From: JAJEFO01 sp965221845 | Lineage (GTDB): Bacteria > Pseudomonadota > Alphaproteobacteria > Rhodobacterales > Rhodobacteraceae | Direction of reading: 5' to 3' | DNA length: 64,000 nucleotides | Assembly (NCBI GenBank): GCA_965221845.1 | Contig: OZ244919.1 | Span: 3,286,001 to 3,350,000, forward strand | Shown here: one piece after another, positions 17,155-25,087 of the stretch | How positions within the stretch are numbered: position 1 is the first letter of the stretch | Layout of the letters: every line of letters begins with the position of its first letter | Translations under genes and position numbers: made by a program | The notes under the pieces: model-generated | Databases searched by the model: none | Seen by the model: the letters and a program-made list of their open reading frames with translations, nothing else | Told to the model about the DNA's origin: nothing

Positions 17155-17859
17155 ATGCCGCACACCGCCGCCGCCGTCCCCGCCGCGTCCCGCACGCCCC
17201 GGCCCGCACGGCGCAGGGCCCGACCGAAGCCGGTGCCCGCGACCGCGCTCGCGCGCATCGAGCGCGCAGGACCCGTCGCCCTCGAAGACCACGAGCTCCT
17301 CGGCCTCCTCGGGCTCGACGTCGACGCCGCCATGCTCGCCGCCTCGGGGGGCCTGCGCGCGCTCCTCGACGACCCGGGCGACCTCCTGCACGCCGTCCTG
17401 CTCCCGCCCGAGCACCGCGCCCGGGTCCACGCGCTGCACGAGGTCCACGCCCGCTGGATGGAGGCCCGTATCGAGCGCGACGGGGGGCCGCTCACCTCGC
17501 CCGCCCACACCCGGCGCTACGTCGAGGCGCGCCTTCGGGGCTACCGCAACGAGGTCTTCGCCTGCCTCTTCCTCGACTGCCGCCACCGCGTCATCGCGTT
17601 CGAGGAGCTGTTCCGGGGCACGCTCGACGGCGCCTCCGTGCATCCGCGCGTCGTCGTTCGCCGGGCGCTCGGGCACAACGCCGCGGCGCTCGTGTGCATG
17701 CACAACCACCCCTCGGGGGTCGCGGAGCCGAGCGCCACCGACCGCGCCATCACCCGGCGGCTCGCCGAGGCGCTGGCGCTCGTCGACGTGCGCCTCATCG
17801 ACCACTTCGTGGTCGGCGACGGGGAGTGCGTCTCGTTCGCCGAGCGCGGACTGCTCTGA
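17155..17859 (+). CDS. radC: RadC-family JAMM protein
   Basis: The product has 234 residues. The RadC/JAB domain (about 115-234) keeps a full JAMM metal site: H183-N-H185, then S193 and D196 (HNHPSG followed by SATD). The N-terminal part (about 35-110) is the usual RadC helix-hairpin-like region preceded by an Arg/Ala-rich leader. RadC homologues are very common on mobile elements; despite the name, a DNA-repair role is not established, and a metalloprotease or nuclease activity is possible. It is followed by a 19-base palindrome (17864-17882). Confidence 0.9.
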   Translation: MPHTAAAVPAASRTPRPARRRARPKPVPATALARIERAGPVALEDHELLGLLGLDVDAAMLAASGGLRALLDDPGDLLHAVLLPPEHRARVHALHEVHARWMEARIERDGGPLTSPAHTRRYVEARLRGYRNEVFACLFLDCRHRVIAFEELFRGTLDGASVHPRVVVRRALGHNAAALVCMHNHPSGVAEPSATDRAITRRLAEALALVDVRLIDHFVVGDGECVSFAERGLL

Positions 17860-17863
17860 AGGC

Positions 17864-17882
17864 GCCGGACCCGGGGTCCGGC
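17864..17882 (+). terminator. palindrome after radC
   Basis: Two perfect 9-bp arms (GCCGGACCC and its complement) meet at a single central G, five bases after the radC stop. No T-tract follows, so it may be a weak terminator, an mRNA-end hairpin or a protein site. Confidence 0.35.
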
Positions 17883-18034
17883 AGTCCCGGGTCGCGGACA
17901 CCCGCCCGGCCGCGCGAGCCTCCGTCATCGAGCCCGAGGGTTGCGAGCACGGGGCGAGCGCCCGGCAGGGAAGAGGGAGAAGGGCTCCCGCCTCCCGATG
18001 CCGGACGCGGCAACCGGCTCAAGGAGTCTCGCCC

Positions 18035-18166
18035 ATGTTCGATTTCGACGTTCAACCGCAATCCGGCGCGGACCTGCTCGCGCTGCTCGGCCTCGATGGC
18101 CATGCCATCCGCACCATTCTCGAAGAGCCGGCTCCCTTCGACCCGCGCGGCGACGACCGCGAGTAG
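18035..18166 (+). CDS. 43-residue small protein upstream of ssb
   Basis: This short gene starts at ATG 18035 after AAGGAG at optimal spacing. The product is acidic and begins with a short helix pattern (MFDFDVQPQSGADLLALLGL), then GHAIRTILEEPAPFDPRGDD. Third-position bias and the ribosome site support coding. It precedes ssb by about 110 bases and may be cotranscribed. No family recognised; the hydrophobic LLALLGL stretch is too short to span a membrane. Confidence 0.55.
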   Translation: MFDFDVQPQSGADLLALLGLDGHAIRTILEEPAPFDPRGDDRE

Positions 18167-18274
18167 GAGGGAAGCGAGGGAAGGGTGAACGGGAAGGGGC
18201 CGGGGAGAGTGAACCCCGGTCCCCGACCGCTTCGCAACCCATCGTCATCATCCAGACCATGAAGGAGAATCGCC

Positions 18275-18742
18275 ATGGCATTCGGACTGAATCGCGCGGA
18301 AGTCATCGGCCGCCTCGGCGCCGACGTCACCGTCAACCACCTCCAGCGCGGCGGGCGCGTCGCCAACCTGTCGGTCGCGACCGACGAGTCCTACCTCGAC
18401 CGCCAGTCCGGCGAGCGGGTCGACAAGACCGAGTGGCACCGCATCGTCACCTTCCAGGACGGGCTCATCGACATGCTCCAGAAGCACGCCGTGAAGGGCC
18501 GCCTGGTCTACATCGCGGGCAAGCTCCAGACCCGGCGCTGGTCCAAGCCCGGCGAGGACGGGGACCGGTTCTCGACCGAGATCCTCATCGTCCCCGGCGG
18601 ACGGGTGCAGTTCCTCGACAAGCCGAACGGCAACGGCGCGCCGGCGGCCAACGCCCAGGCGCCCGCAAGCGCCCCGGCGATGCCGGCCGGCGGCGGCACC
18701 TCGGGCCCGGCCGACGACTTCGACGACGACATCCCCTTCTAG
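18275..18742 (+). CDS. ssb: single-stranded DNA-binding protein
   Basis: The product has 155 residues. The OB fold covers about 1-108: MAFGLNRAEVIGRLGADV, the typical WHRIVTF strand and VYIAGKLQTRRW. A Gly/Ala/Pro linker and the acidic tip DDDIPF follow; this tip docks SSB-interacting proteins in bacterial SSBs. Plasmid SSBs coat incoming single-stranded DNA during conjugation and can dampen SOS. A second, tail-less SSB-like gene lies in the transfer operon (48405-48758). It starts after AAGGAG and is followed by a strong terminator. Confidence 0.95.
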   Translation: MAFGLNRAEVIGRLGADVTVNHLQRGGRVANLSVATDESYLDRQSGERVDKTEWHRIVTFQDGLIDMLQKHAVKGRLVYIAGKLQTRRWSKPGEDGDRFSTEILIVPGGRVQFLDKPNGNGAPAANAQAPASAPAMPAGGGTSGPADDFDDDIPF

Positions 18743-18773
18743 GAGACTCGTCGCTTCCTCCTCCCTCCCACTC

Positions 18774-18807
18774 GGGGACCGGCGCTTCGGCGTCGGTCCC
18801 CCCTTTT
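18774..18807 (+). terminator. intrinsic terminator with UUCG tetraloop after ssb
   Basis: A 12-bp stem (18774-18785 with 18790-18801, one G-T pair) encloses TTCG, a very stable tetraloop, and runs into CCTTTT. This is a strong terminator. Its stem is related in sequence to the terminator at 19976-20007. Confidence 0.85.
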
Positions 18808-18886
18808 GCAGGGGGCTTCGAGTCTTCCGCCCCGGAGTCCGAGCAGAGCGCGCGTGCGGGCGCATCCCACGAACAGGAGAGAGAGC

Positions 18887-19456
18887 ATGGCGCGCGACAC
18901 CGGCAGCATCTTCGCCCACGGGGCGGTCATCGTCCCGGACTTCGTCACCCCCGCGGAGGAGGCGCGCATCCTCCTTCGCATCAATGAGGCGCCCTGGCTC
19001 CCCGAGCTCAGCCGCCGCGTGCAGCACTACGGGTTCCGCTACAGCTACAGCGGCGGCGGCTCGCGCGAGCCCGCGCCGGCCTTCCCGCGGTGGGCCGCGG
19101 TCATGGCCGAGCGGCTGCGCCCGCATTTCGGCGGCGCCCTGCCGACGCAGTGCATCGTGAACGAGTACAGGGTCGGGCAAGGCATCGGGATGCACGCCGA
19201 CCACCGCGACTTCGGCGCCGTCGTCGCCTCGCTCTCGCTCGGCGCCGACTGGCCGATGCGGTTCCGGCCGCACGCCGTGCGCCCCTACGCCGCCGGCGCG
19301 CAGCCCGGCGACGAGGTCGCGGTGCTCCCGCGCCGCTCGGTGCTGGTGCTCTCGGGCGATGCCCGCCATCGCTGGATGCACGGCATCGACCGGCGGATGA
19401 GCGCGCGCGAGACCGCGACGCGCGTCTCCGCGACCTTCCGCACCCTGGCGGCGTAG
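18887..19456 (+). CDS. AlkB-like 2-oxoglutarate/Fe(II) dioxygenase
   Basis: The product has 189 residues, the size of short AlkB homologues. Fe(II) ligands are H103 and D105 in GMHADHRDFG, with the distal His in RHRWMHGI (about 165). The 2-oxoglutarate-binding Arg lies in TATRVSATFR near the C-terminus. NEYRVGQGIGMH is typical of AlkB/ALKBH proteins, which oxidatively demethylate damaged bases. On a conjugative element it may repair alkylated single-stranded DNA during transfer or remove base marks; the substrate is inference. ATG 18887 follows an AGGAGAGAGAG site. Confidence 0.88.
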   Translation: MARDTGSIFAHGAVIVPDFVTPAEEARILLRINEAPWLPELSRRVQHYGFRYSYSGGGSREPAPAFPRWAAVMAERLRPHFGGALPTQCIVNEYRVGQGIGMHADHRDFGAVVASLSLGADWPMRFRPHAVRPYAAGAQPGDEVAVLPRRSVLVLSGDARHRWMHGIDRRMSARETATRVSATFRTLAA

Positions 19457-19541
19457 GCCCAGAGGACGAGCCGCGCGTTGAGCGGGTGAGCGGGGCTGGC
19501 AGCGAGAGAGTCCCGTCCCCCACGTTCAAGGAGACTCCGAC

Positions 19542-19949
19542 ATGAGCAACATCCTCGACCGCCTCGTCTGCGCGAGCGCCAACGGCGAGCGGGCGCGCGT
19601 CGACGCCGACGACATCGGCGCACTCCTCGACCTCTACGAAGGCTCGCCGGGCGAGCACCCGAAAGCCGACGGCCCGTTCCACCTCAACGAGTACCTCGCG
19701 AACCGTGCCTACGGCGGGCCGGAGGAGGGCGGGTGGTGGTACGACACCGGCCGCTTCGTCGCCTGCCACGGCGCCTTCGGCACCGTGGACGAGGCGACGG
19801 CGGCCCGCGACGCGAAGGCGAACTGGCTCGCTGACCGCCGGCAGGGTCTTCACGACCCGTCCTCGGTGCTCTGCACCGGCTGGCCGGTGCTTCGCATCGA
19901 GTCGCATCCGGGCGCGGACTTCCCCGCGACCCGGCCGCGCTACGAGTAG
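19542..19949 (+). CDS. conserved hypothetical protein, 135 residues
   Basis: The product contains DADDIGALLDLYEGSPGEHP and GPEEGGWWYDTGRFVACHGAFGTV (residues about 60-80). It is acidic and has no signal peptide or membrane segment. Start ATG follows AAGGAG, and the gene is bracketed by terminators at 18774 (before alkB) and 19976 (after). Similar unknowns accompany SSB/RadC clusters on mobile elements. No function can be assigned. Confidence 0.65.
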   Translation: MSNILDRLVCASANGERARVDADDIGALLDLYEGSPGEHPKADGPFHLNEYLANRAYGGPEEGGWWYDTGRFVACHGAFGTVDEATAARDAKANWLADRRQGLHDPSSVLCTGWPVLRIESHPGADFPATRPRYE

Positions 19950-19975
19950 CGGCACGTCATCCTCCTCCCCACACC

Positions 19976-20007
19976 GGGGCCGGCGCTTGCGCAGCGTCGG
20001 CCCCTTT
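19976..20007 (+). terminator. intrinsic terminator
   Basis: A 12-bp stem (19976-19987 with 19993-20004, one G-T pair) with loop TGCGC is followed by TTTC. It ends the AlkB unit. The stem is close in sequence to the terminator after ssb, which suggests the two gaps share ancestry. Confidence 0.75.
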
Positions 20008-20174
20008 CTCGTGCCGCCGGCTTCGAGTCCGGTCCCGCTCGGGCCTCGCGTTCGCGCTTCCCGCTCGGCCCTCCCGCGCTGGCCGGAGGCGGAGGGCGGC
20101 CGGTAGCGGGCGAGCGGACAGGGGCGGCGCGGGTCGTCCCTTCCTCCACCCCTCCAACCGCCAGGGAGCGCGCC

Positions 20175-20639
20175 ATGATTCACTTCACCCGCGGCGACCT
20201 CTTCGCCCAGCCCGCCGAGGCCATCGTCAATCCCGTCAACTGCGTCGGCGTCATGGGACGCGGGCTCGCCCTCCAGTTCAGGCGCCGCCACCCCGACGCC
20301 TACCTCGCCTACCGCCGCGCATGCGCACGGCGTCGGGTGCGGCCGGGCCGCATGTTCCCGTTCGCCACCGACTGCGACCGGCCCCGGTGGATTATCCACT
20401 TCCCCACCAAGCGTCACTGGCGCGACCGCAGCGCGATGGGCGACATCGAGGCCGGGCTTTGCGACCTCGCCGCGACCCTCGTGCGCCATCGCGTCCGGTC
20501 CGTCGCCGTCCCGCCCATCGGGTGCGGCCTCGGGGGCCTGGACTGGCAGGCGGTGCGGCCCCTCGTCACCGCCTGCCTCGCACACGTGCCCTCGACGGTC
20601 ATCGTCCTCGAGCCGGCCTCCCGTGCGCCCCGCCCGTAG
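20175..20639 (+). CDS. stand-alone macrodomain (ADP-ribose-binding) protein
   Basis: The 154-residue product is a single macrodomain. The ADP-ribose loops are visible as AIVNPVNCVGVMGRGLALQF (about 15-35) and PIGCGLGGLDW (about 115-125), a pattern closest to the DarG/TARG1 branch that removes ADP-ribose from nucleic acid or protein. DarG antitoxins also carry a long C-terminal domain and sit beside darT; neither is present here. Inference: it could neutralise ADP-ribosylating toxins or defence enzymes of recipient cells, or act on a host metabolite. It starts after AGGGAGCGCGCC. Confidence 0.88.
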   Translation: MIHFTRGDLFAQPAEAIVNPVNCVGVMGRGLALQFRRRHPDAYLAYRRACARRRVRPGRMFPFATDCDRPRWIIHFPTKRHWRDRSAMGDIEAGLCDLAATLVRHRVRSVAVPPIGCGLGGLDWQAVRPLVTACLAHVPSTVIVLEPASRAPRP

Positions 20640-20773
20640 CCGCGGCTCCGGCCCGCGCCCGTTCGGGCTTCGTGTTCGCGCTTGCGTAGCGCCCCGCTCG
20701 CCCTCCGGCGCCGGCCGGAGGCGGAGGCCGGCCGGTATCGGGGCGTCCCGCTCAAGGCCGAGGAGTCCCGTCA

Positions 20774-20814
20774 TGCCGAACCGTTGCATCGTCTCCACCG
20801 GAGCCGCGCCGTGA
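20774..20814 (+). CDS. possible 13-codon leader peptide of the primase gene
   Basis: A short frame starts at ATG 20774, seven bases after a strong GAGGAG site, encodes MPNRCIVSTGAAP and ends in a GTGA overlap with the primase start at 20811. The primase GTG has no other ribosome site of that strength, so re-initiation after the leader is plausible. Alternatively the primase could start upstream and the leader be accidental. Confidence 0.35.
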
Positions 20815-21785
20815 ACGCGGCCCGCCTCGCCGCCGCACTCTCCGAGCGCGCCGAGGCCGTGTGCCGCCGGTACCTCCCCCACGGCCGGCGCCAGGGCCGC
20901 TACTGGGTCGCGGGCGACCTCGACGGCGCCCGCGGGCGCTCGCTCTACGTGCGGCTCAGGCCCCCCGGCACGCCGGGGAAGTGGACCGATGCCGCCACCG
21001 GCGAGCACGGCGACCTGCTCGACCTCGTGCGCCACCGCTCGCGCGCGCCGACGCTTCGCGCGGCGCTCGACGAGGCCCGCGCCTTCCTCGCCCTGCCGGC
21101 TGCGCCGGCCGCGGGCGAGGGCGCGGGCGACTCCTACGACGCGACGCAAGCCGCCCGCCGTCTCTGGGCGCGTTGCCGCGCCATCGACGGCACGCACGCC
21201 GAGCGCTATCTCCGCGCCCGGGGGCTCGCGCGCTGCCGCTTCGCGGCACTGCGCTTTCACCCCGAGCTTCGCTACCGCGAAGGCTCGTCCGTCCGGCGCC
21301 TCCCGGCGCTGGTCGCCGCCGTGACCGGCGACGACGGCGCCGTCACCGGCGTGCAGCGCACCTGGCTCGACCCCCGCTCGCCCGCCAAGGCGGGCGTCGC
21401 ATCGCCCAGGAAGGCGCTCGGGCGCATCTACGGCCTCGCGGTGCGCTTCGGGCGCCCCGCCGACGGCGCTTCGCTCCTCGTCGGCGAGGGCGTCGAGACC
21501 GTGCTCTCGCTCGTGACCGCGGTGCCGGACATCGACGCCGCGGCCGCGCTCACCGCCGGGAGCCTCGGCGCGTTCGCGCCTCCTTCCGGCGTCGCGCGGC
21601 TCCTCGTCGCGCGTGACAACGACGTGGAAGGGGAGCGGGCGGCGGAACGCCTCGCCCGGCGCTGCGCGCGGGCGGGCGTCCCCGCCCTGGTGCTGGTCCC
21701 CGAGGGCGCGGACTTCAACGACGACCTCGTGGCGCTTGGTCCGCATGCGCTCGCCGCCCGGGTCGGGCCGTGGCTCGTGCGGTGA
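20811..21785 (+). CDS. Toprim-domain primase-like protein
   Basis: The product has 324 residues from GTG 20811. The N-terminal region (about 20-70; RRQGRYWVAGDLDG, PGKWTDAATGEHGDLLDL) matches the DNA-binding/zinc-finger-like part of plasmid and phage primases. The Toprim domain (about 205-320) has the catalytic Glu in LLVGEGVETVLS and the acidic pair in ARDNDVEGERAAERL. It probably primes complementary-strand synthesis of transferred DNA. No helicase domain is fused. The frame stays open upstream, but the GTG overlaps a well-initiated 13-codon leader. Confidence 0.82.
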   Translation: MNAARLAAALSERAEAVCRRYLPHGRRQGRYWVAGDLDGARGRSLYVRLRPPGTPGKWTDAATGEHGDLLDLVRHRSRAPTLRAALDEARAFLALPAAPAAGEGAGDSYDATQAARRLWARCRAIDGTHAERYLRARGLARCRFAALRFHPELRYREGSSVRRLPALVAAVTGDDGAVTGVQRTWLDPRSPAKAGVASPRKALGRIYGLAVRFGRPADGASLLVGEGVETVLSLVTAVPDIDAAAALTAGSLGAFAPPSGVARLLVARDNDVEGERAAERLARRCARAGVPALVLVPEGADFNDDLVALGPHALAARVGPWLVR

Positions 21786-21842
21786 GAGGGCGCGCGGGGC
21801 GGGTGCACGGGCGAATCGTCCACGAAGAGAGGAGAGAGCGCG

Positions 21843-22391
21843 ATGGCCCCACTCGTCTACGCCGGCATCGGCGCGCGGAAGACCCCCGAGCCCGTCCTCG
21901 CCGTCATGCGCCGCATGGCCTGGTATCTGGTGGAGAAGGGCTGGCACCTCAACACCGGCGGCGCCGACGGGGCGGACCGTGCGTTCGTCGAGGGTTCGCC
22001 GAGCTTGCGTACCGTCTTCCTCCCCTGGCCCGGCTACAACGGCTGGCGCGGACCGCAGTGCGTGACGTACACCGAGGCGTCGCTCGACTTCCTCGCCTCC
22101 ATCGCCGCCCGCCATCACCCCGCCTGGGAGCGGTGCAGCCCCGCGGTGCGAAAGCTCCACGCCCGCAACGTCGCCGTGGTCTTCGGCGCGCGCGCGAGCG
22201 GCATCACTCCGACCCGCGCCGTCGTGTGCTGGACGATGCGTGGACGCGTCGAGGGTGGCACGGGCGTTGCCATCCGGCTCGCCGAGACCGCGGGCATTCC
22301 GGTGTTCAACCTCGCGACCATGCATCCGCGCGACGTGTGCCTCGCCATGAACCGCATCGCGCAGGCAGCGCGGGCGGGCGAGGCGGCGTGA
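21843..22391 (+). CDS. SLOG/DprA-like Rossmann-fold protein
   Basis: The product has 182 residues. The start YAGIGARKTPEPVL followed by LNTGGADGADRAFVEG (about 37-52) is the nucleotide-binding pattern of SLOG superfamily proteins (DprA, LOG, YpsA relatives), which are common in phages and mobile elements. There is no DprA oligomerisation or winged-helix domain, so a role in recombination should not be assumed. It starts 57 bases after the primase stop, behind GAGGAGAGAGCG. A second SLOG-type protein (DUF2493) lies at 23870-24871. Confidence 0.75.
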   Translation: MAPLVYAGIGARKTPEPVLAVMRRMAWYLVEKGWHLNTGGADGADRAFVEGSPSLRTVFLPWPGYNGWRGPQCVTYTEASLDFLASIAARHHPAWERCSPAVRKLHARNVAVVFGARASGITPTRAVVCWTMRGRVEGGTGVAIRLAETAGIPVFNLATMHPRDVCLAMNRIAQAARAGEAA

Positions 22392-22475
22392 GCATGCGGG
22401 TCGCTTCCCTCGCGGGCGGTTGCGGGCAACCCCCCCACCGTTCACGCCCTTCTCGCTGCCGGGGCCAGCGTGCCG

Positions 22476-22560
22476 CACGTCCTCGCACCGTCAACCCACG
22501 CTGCGCGCGGGTCCTCCACTTCGTTCCGGCCGCTTCGCGGTGACGCCGCTGCGGGCGCGC
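22476..22560 (+). repeat. dispersed intergenic repeat, copy A (R2 part)
   Basis: About 85 bases starting CACGTCCTCGCACCGTCAAC are nearly identical to 23699-23783. The copy lies in the gap between the SLOG and DUF4326 genes. The sequence just before it (22392-22475) only faintly resembles the R1 part seen in copies B to D. Confidence 0.75.
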
Positions 22561-22611
22561 GCCACTTCTGCCCCAGCAGCCGAAGGGCTCCCGGAAACGG
22601 AGGAGAGGACC

Positions 22612-22926
22612 ATGCAGAGCACCGTCGTCAATCTGAAGCGCCAGCCGCACGCCGTGAGGAACGGCGCGGTGCGCATCGACCGCCGCACGAAGTGGGGGAA
22701 CCGCTTCGTCATCGGCAAGCACGGGACGCGCGAGGAGGTCATCGAGCGCTACCGCCGCTGGCTCTGGCGGCGCATCCGCGAAGGCCGCGTGAGTCTCGAG
22801 GAGCTGGCCGCCCTGCACGGCAAGACGCTCGCCTGCCACTGCGCGCCGCTGCCCTGCCACGGCGAGGTGCTCGCCCGCGCCGCCGCCTGGGCCGCCTCGG
22901 TCCTCGCGGCCCGCCGCGCCGCGTGA
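22612..22926 (+). CDS. DUF4326 family protein
   Basis: The 104-residue product contains VVNLKRQPHAV, IDRRTKWGNRFVIGKHG (about 22-38) and a Cys/His cluster LACHCAPLPCHGEVL near 73-87, all typical of DUF4326. These small proteins occur in phages and mobile elements. The conserved Cys-His pattern suggests a metal site or catalytic cysteines, but no reaction is known to me. ATG 22612 follows GAGGAGAGGACC. Confidence 0.8.
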   Translation: MQSTVVNLKRQPHAVRNGAVRIDRRTKWGNRFVIGKHGTREEVIERYRRWLWRRIREGRVSLEELAALHGKTLACHCAPLPCHGEVLARAAAWAASVLAARRAA

Positions 22927-23036
22927 GGCGGGCGGCGACCGCCCGCGTTCGGCGCTCACGCGCTCGCCGCACGCTTCGCGCGAGGAAGAGGAGCGCAGGG
23001 GAGTGGGCAAGCCCACCAGGAGAGAGGAGAGAGCCG

Positions 23037-23468
23037 ATGGCTCCCCGATATGTCGTCCGCACCGTCGACGAGGACTGGATTGACCTGTTCGACCCGCCGT
23101 CGCGCATCCACGAGAAGCGCCCCGCATGGGACGAGGCCAAGCGGCGCATGCGCGAGCACCCCGAGCTCAAGACCGTCGTGCTCGACCGCCGCACCGGCGC
23201 GACGCTGTGGCAGAGCGAGCCCGACATCGCGCCGCGCTACCAGGTCGTCGCCGTCGACGAGACGGTGTTCTACGCGCTGGAGACCGACCTGCCCCTTCCG
23301 CGTGACGTGCTCTCCGTCCACAAGGAGAAGGACGACGCCTGGACCGCGTTCTACGAAGCCATCGAGGAAGCGGTGGGCAACGACATCATCGTGCTGTTCG
23401 ACGCGACGCACGTGCAGTCCATCCTCGCCTCCTCCGACGAGGACATCTACAGCACCGATGCGGCGTGA
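23037..23468 (+). CDS. hypothetical acidic protein, 143 residues
   Basis: The product is acidic and contains EDWIDLFDPPSRI, then WDEAKRRMREHPELKTVVLDRRTG (about 30-53), which suggests an alpha/beta fold. The C-terminal half ends with a helix followed by NDIIVLFDATHVQSILASS. There is no signal peptide or membrane segment. The ATG follows AGGAGAGAGCCG, the same ribosome-site style as the neighbouring genes. Function unknown. The next 401 bases are non-coding and hold a composite repeat. Confidence 0.6.
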   Translation: MAPRYVVRTVDEDWIDLFDPPSRIHEKRPAWDEAKRRMREHPELKTVVLDRRTGATLWQSEPDIAPRYQVVAVDETVFYALETDLPLPRDVLSVHKEKDDAWTAFYEAIEEAVGNDIIVLFDATHVQSILASSDEDIYSTDAA

Positions 23469-23528
23469 GGCGGTGGGTCGTGTTCGCCGTCGCTGTCGTG
23501 AAGGTCGATGCGCCATTCAAGGAAAGGA

Positions 23529-23783
23529 TTGGGCGCGTCGCTTCGCGACCGGGCTACCCTGCCGAGCCCGCTGGCGCGGTCTCGGCCCTTCGGGCGGGTA
23601 TCCCTCGCGCCTCCGCTCGCAAGCTCGCTGCGCGCTCCGCTTGCCAAGAGCGGCGTTGGGGGAGGGAGCTCTCCTCCCGACGTAGGCCCATCGTCCCACA
23701 CGTGCTCGCACCGTCAACCCACGCTGCGCGCGGGTCCTCCACTTCGTTCCGGCCGCTGCGCGGTGACGGCACTGCGCGCGCGT
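23529..23783 (+). repeat. dispersed intergenic repeat, copy B (R1 + R2)
   Basis: The gap 23469-23869 has no gene. It holds R1 (from 23529, GGGCGCGTCGCTTCGCGACC) and R2 (23699-23783, nearly identical to 22476-22560). Short inverted GC-rich words such as GCTCGCAAGCTCGC lie between. R1 recurs at 25708 and, diverged, at about 25088. Confidence 0.75.
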
Positions 23784-23869
23784 GTGCCAATGAACCTACG
23801 TCGGGAGGAACGCTTCCGGCGGCTGCGGGCCGAACGGCTCAACACTCACTTCCAGATACGGAGAACGTC

Positions 23870-24871
23870 ATGTACGACACTCACAGCACCGACACCACGA
23901 TGGCCCACGCCTTCGCACAGGCAGGCTTCGACTTCGACGCCACCGCCTCAATCGAGACCGGCGACGACGACGGCCCGCGCGCCCAGTCCCCGACCGCCAT
24001 CATCTGCGAGCAGGCCCGGCTCTACGGCGCGCGGCCCGAGCGCGACGAGTTCGACCCCCGCGAGCTCTGGGACGAAGGCAGCGCGCTCGGCGCAGTCAGC
24101 GAAGCGTTCCGCAGCCTCGCCGACGCAGCACCGGACGGCTTCCACCTCGCCGACGAGCGCGAGTCGATGCTCTGGGGCTTCGTCAACATGCTCGACGCCC
24201 AGGTGCGCAGGCTCGACCGCAGCGTCGACCGCCTCGCGCCCCAGATGCGCGACCTCGAACGCGCCCAGGACGGCACCGAAATCAACGCGCGCGAGCTGGA
24301 GCTGGTGACCCACCGCGCGCAGAACCTCGGCGACCGGCGCGATGCGTTCGAGCGGATGCGCGACGCCGCCGCCGAGCACTACCGCGCAGAGACCGGCGAC
24401 ACCTGGCGCCCGCGCCGCGGCAGCCACACGAGCCAGACCGGGCACCTCACCTCGGCCGCCATCGACGCCCGCGATTACTTGCGCGCCCGCAAGGACCGCG
24501 AGACCCGCGCGCACCTGCCCGAGGGCACGCTGGTCGCGGTCGCCGGAGGGAAGCAGGTCTCCGACGCCGGCGCCGTCATCGCGCGCCTCGACAAGGCCAA
24601 GGCGAAGTACGACGACATGGTGCTCGTGCACGGCGGCGGGCCCGGCGTGGAGCGCATCGCCGCGCAGTGGGCCGAACGGAACGGCGTGCACCAGGTGGTG
24701 TGCAAGCCGGACTGGAACGCCCACGGCCGCGCGGCCCCGTTCCGGCGCAACGACGAGCTGCTGAACCTGCTGCCGAAGGGCGTCATCGCCTTCCCCGGTA
24801 GCGGCATCACCGACAACCTCGTCGACAAGGCCGTCGCGCTCGGCATCCCGGTGCAGCGCTGCGCGGCCTGA
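23870..24871 (+). CDS. DUF2493 (SLOG-like) domain protein
   Basis: The product has 333 residues. The N-terminal two thirds are acidic and helical, with a likely coiled coil at about 95-170 (MLDAQVRRLDRSVDRL, then THRAQNLGDRRDAFERM). The C-terminal domain (about 220-333) carries VAVAGGKQVSDAGAV, VLVHGGGPGVERIAAQWAE and AFPGSGITDNLVDKA, the nucleotide-binding layout of DUF2493/SLOG proteins. These recur on plasmids and integrative elements. The ligand is unknown. It starts after ACGGAGAACGTC and ends at a strong terminator. Confidence 0.8.
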   Translation: MYDTHSTDTTMAHAFAQAGFDFDATASIETGDDDGPRAQSPTAIICEQARLYGARPERDEFDPRELWDEGSALGAVSEAFRSLADAAPDGFHLADERESMLWGFVNMLDAQVRRLDRSVDRLAPQMRDLERAQDGTEINARELELVTHRAQNLGDRRDAFERMRDAAAEHYRAETGDTWRPRRGSHTSQTGHLTSAAIDARDYLRARKDRETRAHLPEGTLVAVAGGKQVSDAGAVIARLDKAKAKYDDMVLVHGGGPGVERIAAQWAERNGVHQVVCKPDWNAHGRAAPFRRNDELLNLLPKGVIAFPGSGITDNLVDKAVALGIPVQRCAA

Positions 24872-24885
24872 GCCGCATCGCCATC

Positions 24886-24925
24886 AGGGTCGCGTCGCCT
24901 CCGGGCGGCGCGGCCCTTTCTCTTT
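24886..24925 (+). terminator. intrinsic terminator after the DUF2493 gene
   Basis: A 14-bp stem with two G-T pairs (24886-24899 with 24904-24917) and a 4-base loop is followed by TTCTCTTT. It is 14 bases after the stop. Confidence 0.75.
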
Positions 24926-25087
24926 GGTCGGACCCCACGGGAGCGCCACCGCCGGCGTTCACCTTCGCTTCGCGCGTCGCCTTCGGCGCCGCGCTCCGCG
25001 GCGGCTCCGCCGCTTTCCCTCCGCACCAGCTCGCCCACTCGCCCATGCAGCCCGTGACTCGACGGTCCGGCATCCGTGTCCATGTGG

